Shown piece by piece: positions 61,708 through 64,000 of a stretch of 64,000 nt of DNA. The notes under the pieces are model-generated. The model did not search any database. It was not told the DNA's origin and saw only the letters and a program-made list of their open reading frames with translations. The stretch is taken from assembly GCA_948470475.1 (NCBI GenBank), contig OX419345.1, positions 18,050,239-18,114,238 on the forward strand, given 5' to 3'. Origin of the DNA: Galaxea fascicularis. Its lineage: Eukaryota > Cnidaria > Anthozoa > Scleractinia > Euphylliidae. The position numbers and the translations under genes were made by a program. Position 1 is the first letter of the stretch, and each line of letters starts with the position of its first letter.

Positions 61708-62709
61708 CTTACCACGTAAATCACATCTTCGATTGCCGTGTTGCCAGCATGGTTGTCCTGATGACACGAAAACTATGCTTATCTCAAGTTAGTAGGCCAT
61801 CATATAAAAACCGGGTTTAAATAAACGGAATCAAACCCCATTGAAGTCATGCACATCGAAGATGTGATTTTTTTTGAAGTCCTGAATATATATATATATA
61901 TATATATTCAGGACTTCAAAAAAAATCACATCTTCGATTGCCGTGTTGCCAGCATGATTGTCCTGATGGTGTAGTGGTTATCACACCCGACTAGTATGCG
62001 GAGGGACGTGGGTTCAAATCCCGCTCAGGGCGAATTTTCTTTCAAACATTTATTCAGTTTAATATGATTATTTAGGGTGCACAAGGTCAGGGGCCCTTTC
62101 ATATACAGTAAAGTAAGCAGTGTAAAATTGGTTTACCAAGACGATGAAGTCCCAGTAAGAGGATCCACAGGATACGACGTCTCGACTTGAATTTGTAATT
62201 TAGTGTACTTTAAAAAGCGACGAAGAGACCAACTCTTGACTGTTCTGGGCGGGTTTTAATGCACTACGTTTCGGCCGTTCAGCCTTCTTCAGGTTAAAAT
62301 TAAAAAGTAAAAAATTTAAATACAAATTATCTATATATTAGTTTTTTGAGACCCTTCCCGGCTGCTGGGCATATAGCCAGTGCGTAATAACAACCTTTTT
62401 GCTTGAAGAACCATAAAAATTGAAAATACTTCTTTCCACTTTAGTACAATATTCTTAGGTATGGGAGGCATGAGATGACAAATGAATGATCTTAGTATCA
62501 TATACTCTGCATACTAACCTCGTAAATCCAAACCGCTTCTCAATTGTGCTGATAGAACCAGAATACACGCCATTGACAACAATGCTCTGAGTGAAGAAAT
62601 ACTGACACAAGAAGAACAGAAACCATTTGGGTTTGTTGAAGAACTGTAGCCATCTAGGACGAAATTTCAGCCAGCCGTATGACAGCTCTTTACCCGCTTT
62701 GTCTTCCAT
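45330..62709 (-). CDS. SLCO: solute carrier organic anion transporter (OATP/SLCO), copy B, ten exons
   Basis: Minus-strand exons: 62519-62709, 52584-52765, 52072-52350, 51225-51460, 49653-49890, 49350-49503, 48917-49058, 48043-48227, 47094-47225 and 45330-45588. They total 1,998 bp, giving 665 residues, with no internal stop and all phases matching. Exon lengths equal those of copy A except the last. The OATP signature [12 protein letters not shown], the ten-cysteine Kazal-like loop and [11 protein letters not shown] are kept. Differences from A are a strongly diverged exon 5, a 12 bp in-frame loss at the start of exon 10, two rather than three tail repeats, and a C-terminus ETAV instead of ETKL. 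It looks functional and is probably a paralogue with altered transport or partners. Intron 1 holds the gypsy element and a Penelope-like piece. Confidence 0.92.
45676..46449. mobile_element. Penelope-like element remnant in inverted-repeat form
   Basis: 774 bp flanked by AGCATATTTT at 45666-45675 and 46450-46459. The ends 45783-45944 and 46144-46316 are near-perfect inverted copies. The middle encodes on the minus strand [20 protein letters not shown] and SIRAKLFT, matching the tail of GIY-YIG-bearing Penelope-like proteins as I recall them. ACGTTTCGACCGTTCGACAG resembles their 3' UTRs. It lies in SLCO-B intron 9 and is absent in A. Confidence 0.72.
46703..46944 (+). mobile_element. SINE 3' fragment with TTTGA repeats and ATT tail
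   Basis: Starts AACCAACATTTGATTTGATT (the 3' half of the SINE family seen at 44709-44998) and ends in about 28 ATT repeats. The head is missing. Absent from copy A at the aligned point. Confidence 0.7.
47094..47225 (-). CDS. SLCO: SLCO-B exon 9 (helix 11)
   Basis: Amino-acid sequence appears identical to copy A ([19 protein letters not shown]). Confidence 0.92.
48043..48227 (-). CDS. SLCO: SLCO-B exon 8
   Basis: Acceptor CTTTATAG, donor GTGTGT. The last four loop cysteines and helix 10 are kept; the helix 10 Cys of A (LFLCIG) is Ser here. Confidence 0.9.
48917..49058 (-). CDS. SLCO: SLCO-B exon 7 (Kazal-like loop, first half)
   Basis: All six cysteines are kept ([23 protein letters not shown]). 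Phase 0 at the GTACAG donor. Confidence 0.93.
49089..49131. repeat. GAAT microsatellite
   Basis: About ten GAAT units in SLCO-B intron 6. The aligned tract in copy A (22756-22773) is shorter. A GGGA tract follows in both copies (about 22912-22935, 49225-49260). Confidence 0.9.
49350..49503 (-). CDS. SLCO: SLCO-B exon 6
   Basis: Encodes [18 protein letters not shown] and helix 9. Two residue changes from A. Confidence 0.92.
49653..49890 (-). CDS. SLCO: SLCO-B exon 5 (highly diverged)
   Basis: Same 238 bp length and phases as A, but about 21 of 80 residues differ, for example [14 protein letters not shown] for LPKATKVVFSRLPF and VIATSCVLL for MTYIPCALL. Confidence 0.9.
50080..50156. repeat. 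~32 bp inverted repeat (hairpin)
   Basis: Left arm CTGGAAACTAGTAAATAAAC... at 50080-50111, right arm at 50125-50156, short spacer. In SLCO-B intron 4; copy A lacks it. Confidence 0.85.
50596..51217 (+). mobile_element. 5'-truncated LINE tail inserted next to the exon 4 donor of SLCO-B
   Basis: Frames read [19 protein letters not shown] and then [31 protein letters not shown] and [19 protein letters not shown], the C-terminal end of an L2/CR1-like LINE. A 3' UTR and an AATAAATAAATA tail follow. It ends within about 10 bp of the splice donor. Copy A has the uninterrupted sequence near 24147. Confidence 0.85.
51225..51460 (-). CDS. SLCO: SLCO-B exon 4 (OATP signature)
   Basis: [17 protein letters not shown] is intact; two changes from A. 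Donor GTAGGT is kept although a LINE tail begins only a few bases into the intron. Confidence 0.93.
52072..52350 (-). CDS. SLCO: SLCO-B exon 3
   Basis: Acceptor TTTCTAG, donor GTGAGT. About four residue differences from A in 94, with both NAT and NRT sequons kept. Confidence 0.92.
52584..52765 (-). CDS. SLCO: SLCO-B exon 2
   Basis: Acceptor AATTGTAG, donor GTAAGC. Encodes [20 protein letters not shown] with one or two changes from copy A. Confidence 0.92.
53998..55235 (+). pseudogene. gypsy gag, broken
   Basis: Begins [20 protein letters not shown] and stops at 54141; later pieces in other frames include a zinc knuckle [14 protein letters not shown] near 55025-55070 (C-x2-C-x4-H-x4-C). Several frameshifts; not functional. 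Confidence 0.8.
55420..56712 (+). pseudogene. gypsy protease and reverse transcriptase, inactivated
   Basis: 430 codons. Protease motif [13 protein letters not shown] near residue 17; RT blocks [40 protein letters not shown] and the active site YLNDILVYS near residue 412, where the usual YxDD has Asn for the first Asp. A TGA at 56710-56712 ends the frame early. Confidence 0.88.
56794..57615 (+). pseudogene. gypsy RNase H region
   Basis: Starts [13 protein letters not shown] after a stop that splits the RT thumb. It contains [16 protein letters not shown], the RNase H start [18 protein letters not shown] and [16 protein letters not shown]. Ends at a stop before integrase. Confidence 0.85.
57684..58473 (+). 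pseudogene. gypsy integrase, several stops
   Basis: Pieces in order: zinc-binding [20 protein letters not shown] with CRCIHQK, catalytic-core [24 protein letters not shown] and [12 protein letters not shown] (D, D, E positions present). Stops at 58160 and 58471, among others. Confidence 0.85.
58711..59442 (+). pseudogene. gypsy integrase C-terminal region
   Basis: The 243-codon frame opens with [29 protein letters not shown] and [12 protein letters not shown], the usual post-core segment of gypsy integrases, then an acidic tail. No envelope-like frame is present. Confidence 0.75.
59835..60260 (-). mobile_element. Penelope-like element fragment with GIY-YIG endonuclease end
   Basis: On the minus strand, [55 protein letters not shown] and LLPDTYLHL match the C-terminal half of the GIY-YIG domain of Penelope-like elements. 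The downstream CAACGTTTCGACACTCCTGC segment is like their 3' UTRs. 5' truncated. Confidence 0.8.
61655..61705. repeat. TA microsatellite
   Basis: About 25 TA units after AGTCCTGAA, in SLCO-B intron 1. A shorter TA run follows at 61888-61906. Confidence 0.95.
61853..61945. repeat. inverted repeat centred on a TA run
   Basis: CACATCGAAGATGTGATTTT...GAAGTCCTGAA is mirrored across the TA run as TTCAGGACTTC...AAAATCACATCTTCG. A long hairpin. Confidence 0.85.
61960..62032 (+). tRNA. tRNA-like gene or tRNA-derived pseudogene (anticodon position reads AGT)
   Basis: 73 bases fold on the standard tRNA numbering: 7 bp acceptor (GTCCTGA with TCAGGGC), a D-arm with GTGTAGTGG, and a perfect T-arm (GTGGG TTCAAAT CCCGC). 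A TTTT run begins 3 bases past the end, as for Pol III termination. The anticodon stem has two mismatches (27-43, 31-39) and the loop CTAGTAT is odd, so a decayed tRNA or SINE head is more likely than a working tRNA-Thr. A copy of its first nine bases with the same leader lies near 61735-61776. Confidence 0.55.
62519..62709 (-). CDS. SLCO: SLCO-B exon 1
   Basis: 191 bp, same ATG context and GTTAGTATG donor as in copy A. Encodes [18 protein letters not shown]; it differs from A at about four residues (RW for SW, NKPK for NTPK, VVNG for IVNG, FT for FA). Confidence 0.9.
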
Positions 62710-62841
62710 GTTAAATTGAATGCTGTGGGTTTGCGCAAACAGCCGTAATCATCGCATTCTCGTCCGCAGAGGCCGCGATTCTTTCGGTCAGCACCAAGAA
62801 TGACGACCTCTGGCCTCTGGCTCTGGCTGGTTCCAAAACAG

Positions 62842-62975
62842 AAAGTCCGTGAATCACGGACTTCGACTCTTCTACGCAAACTCAGAAGTTTGAAACAATA
62901 GTGGTTACCAACGGTTACAAAAATGCACCTTTACTGAGACTGCTTATATTTCGGAACCGGCCAGAGGTCGTTATT
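62842..62975. repeat. copy B counterpart of 42345-42485
   Basis: Contains GTCCGTGAATCACGGAC and the following ACTCTTCTACGCAAACTCAG, upstream of SLCO-B exon 1. In the equivalent position in A it may form part of the 5' flank of the gene. Confidence 0.8.
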
Positions 62976-63620
62976 CTTGATGCTGACCGAAAGAAATGCG
63001 GCCTCTGGGGACGAGATTGGAATCAACGAGTCTCACGTGAGAAGGCTACCTATCGGCAAGAGAAGATGAACGTGCACCGTTACGCAATACTGTCTCAGGG
63101 GACGACCAATTTGATATGAAAATCAGAGAGAACATGTGTAAGGATGATATAAGTCAGGCGTAAACGCGGCAAGAAAACCGCGAGAGACTGGACAACTAGT
63201 GTGAGAGTGTGTTTGTGCTTTATGTCGAGATGCCGCGCGCCATGTTTTGTGTTGTTTAAAAAGATATTAGAGGATATACAGTTACTCCATACACAAATAC
63301 GACCTGGGAGAATACAAACTCATTGAACTTGTCGTCTTTTCCGTGTAACACGTGCACCGTTTTGCAACTGGTATGAGCTTGAAAACGTCTGAGAGAGCGA
63401 AAACAAGCACTTACAAGCGGGATTTATAACCTACGATCAGGTGTCTTTCTATGGGTAGATGGAAGGAGGGTCGGTGGGGGGGGGGGGGGAAGGGGGAAAC
63501 GAATAGAATTGGACAAGATAGCTTTAACTTATCAGTCACAACTATGAATGCAGAATTATTACAAAATATGCAACGGCTAGAACTACGCTACTCTAAAATT
63601 ACTCTAAATAATCAATAACT

Positions 63621-63952
63621 GTTGAAGAGAGACAAATAAGAGTTATTGTTTGATCGGACGTGTTGATTTTGCCACATGGGTGTCGTCCCCACTGGGAAAA
63701 TCGGACTTCTTTTCTTTCTCACATAGGTGTCGCCCCTTCTGGGAGCATCGCTGATAAAAACCGACAAATCTTTATTCAAACCAGTCATTTTTGTTTTTCT
63801 CATCGTTTCGGAGGTTAGTTTTCGTCAGTATTATATCGAGTTTTTTATAAGTTTAAGTTCGTTTCGTTTCGTTTCGTTTGTAAAGATAGCTTTGTTATAG
63901 TTTAGGATTAGGTAAAAGTGAATAATAAGTAAGAAATCGTCAGAACATTTGG
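63621..63952. other. non-coding stretch before tRNA-iMet
   Basis: Holds two diverged direct copies of a GGTGTCG...CTGGGA segment (about 63676-63706 and 63725-63752) and a CGTTT run near 63858-63882. No gene seen. Confidence 0.5.
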
Positions 63953-64000
63953 TAGCAGAGCGAGGTTTTGATCCTCGGACCTCTGGGTTATGGGCCCAGC
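63953..64000 (-). tRNA. initiator tRNA-Met(CAT), 3' part, cut by window end
   Basis: Read on the minus strand, the segment has anticodon stem-loop CTGGG CCCATAA CCCAG with anticodon CAT and the three G-C pairs diagnostic of initiators. The T-arm is CGAGG ATCAAAA CCTCG with A54 and A60, as in eukaryotic initiators. The 3' acceptor strand is CTCTGCT with discriminator A. The 5' half (D-arm and start) lies past base 64000. Confidence 0.93.

Larger units (their letters stand above)
44225..63620. repeat. tandem segmental duplication, copy B
   Basis: Partner of 19085-43105. It aligns through all SLCO exons and introns and upstream past the first exon to about 63620. Local differences are the insertions listed separately. 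Confidence 0.9.

Noticed and set aside
1..64000. CRISPR array, operon or prokaryotic defence system
   Set aside because: No regularly spaced short direct repeats with unique spacers; all genes have spliceosomal introns, so the window is eukaryotic.

Overview
This 64 kb window is eukaryotic, intron-rich, AT-rich and crowded with transposons. It most likely comes from a cnidarian, probably a stony coral. That is an inference from its mixture of BEL/Pao, Ty3/gypsy, Tx1/L1-like LINE and Penelope-like elements, palindromic MITEs, and a tRNA-derived SINE whose 3' tail is a TTTGA repeat, a type I recall from coral and anemone genomes. No species can be named from sequence alone.

Layout. Positions 1-6,990 hold a possible 3' end of an upstream gene (2-241, +) and then non-coding DNA with small inverted repeats. 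From 16,189 down to 6,991 (minus strand) lies a divergent T-box transcription factor gene. Six exons are joined here by matching splice phases; its 5' end was not found. The 16.2-19.1 kb interval is intergenic and full of MITEs.

From 19.1 kb to 63.6 kb there are two tandem copies of one segment (about 19,085-43,105 and 44,225-63,620). Each carries a complete ten-exon organic anion transporter gene of the SLCO/OATP family on the minus strand. Copy A (19,915-42,201) encodes 690 residues and copy B (45,330-62,709) 665 residues. All exon phases agree, and both keep the family signature D-x-RW-V-G-x-WW-x-G-F, the ten-cysteine Kazal-like loop and a C-terminal class I PDZ-type end. Copy A has two candidate first coding exons.

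The two copies differ by transposon insertions that can be ordered in time. A gypsy element lies at the same site in both: full length in B, a solo LTR in A, so it predates the duplication. A BEL element with apparently identical LTRs, plus a 1.2 kb terminal-inverted-repeat element, are only in A, and B shows their empty sites. A SINE, a SINE 3' fragment, a LINE tail and an inverted Penelope-like insertion are only in B. The proteins also diverge unevenly: exon 5 differs at about a quarter of residues, while neighbouring exons differ by a few percent.

The window ends inside an initiator tRNA-Met gene on the minus strand. I found no wholly new multi-gene system. The best leads are the natural comparison between the two SLCO copies, the divergent T-box gene, and the recurrent hairpin-forming GCCGGGCA cassette around the SLCO first exons.
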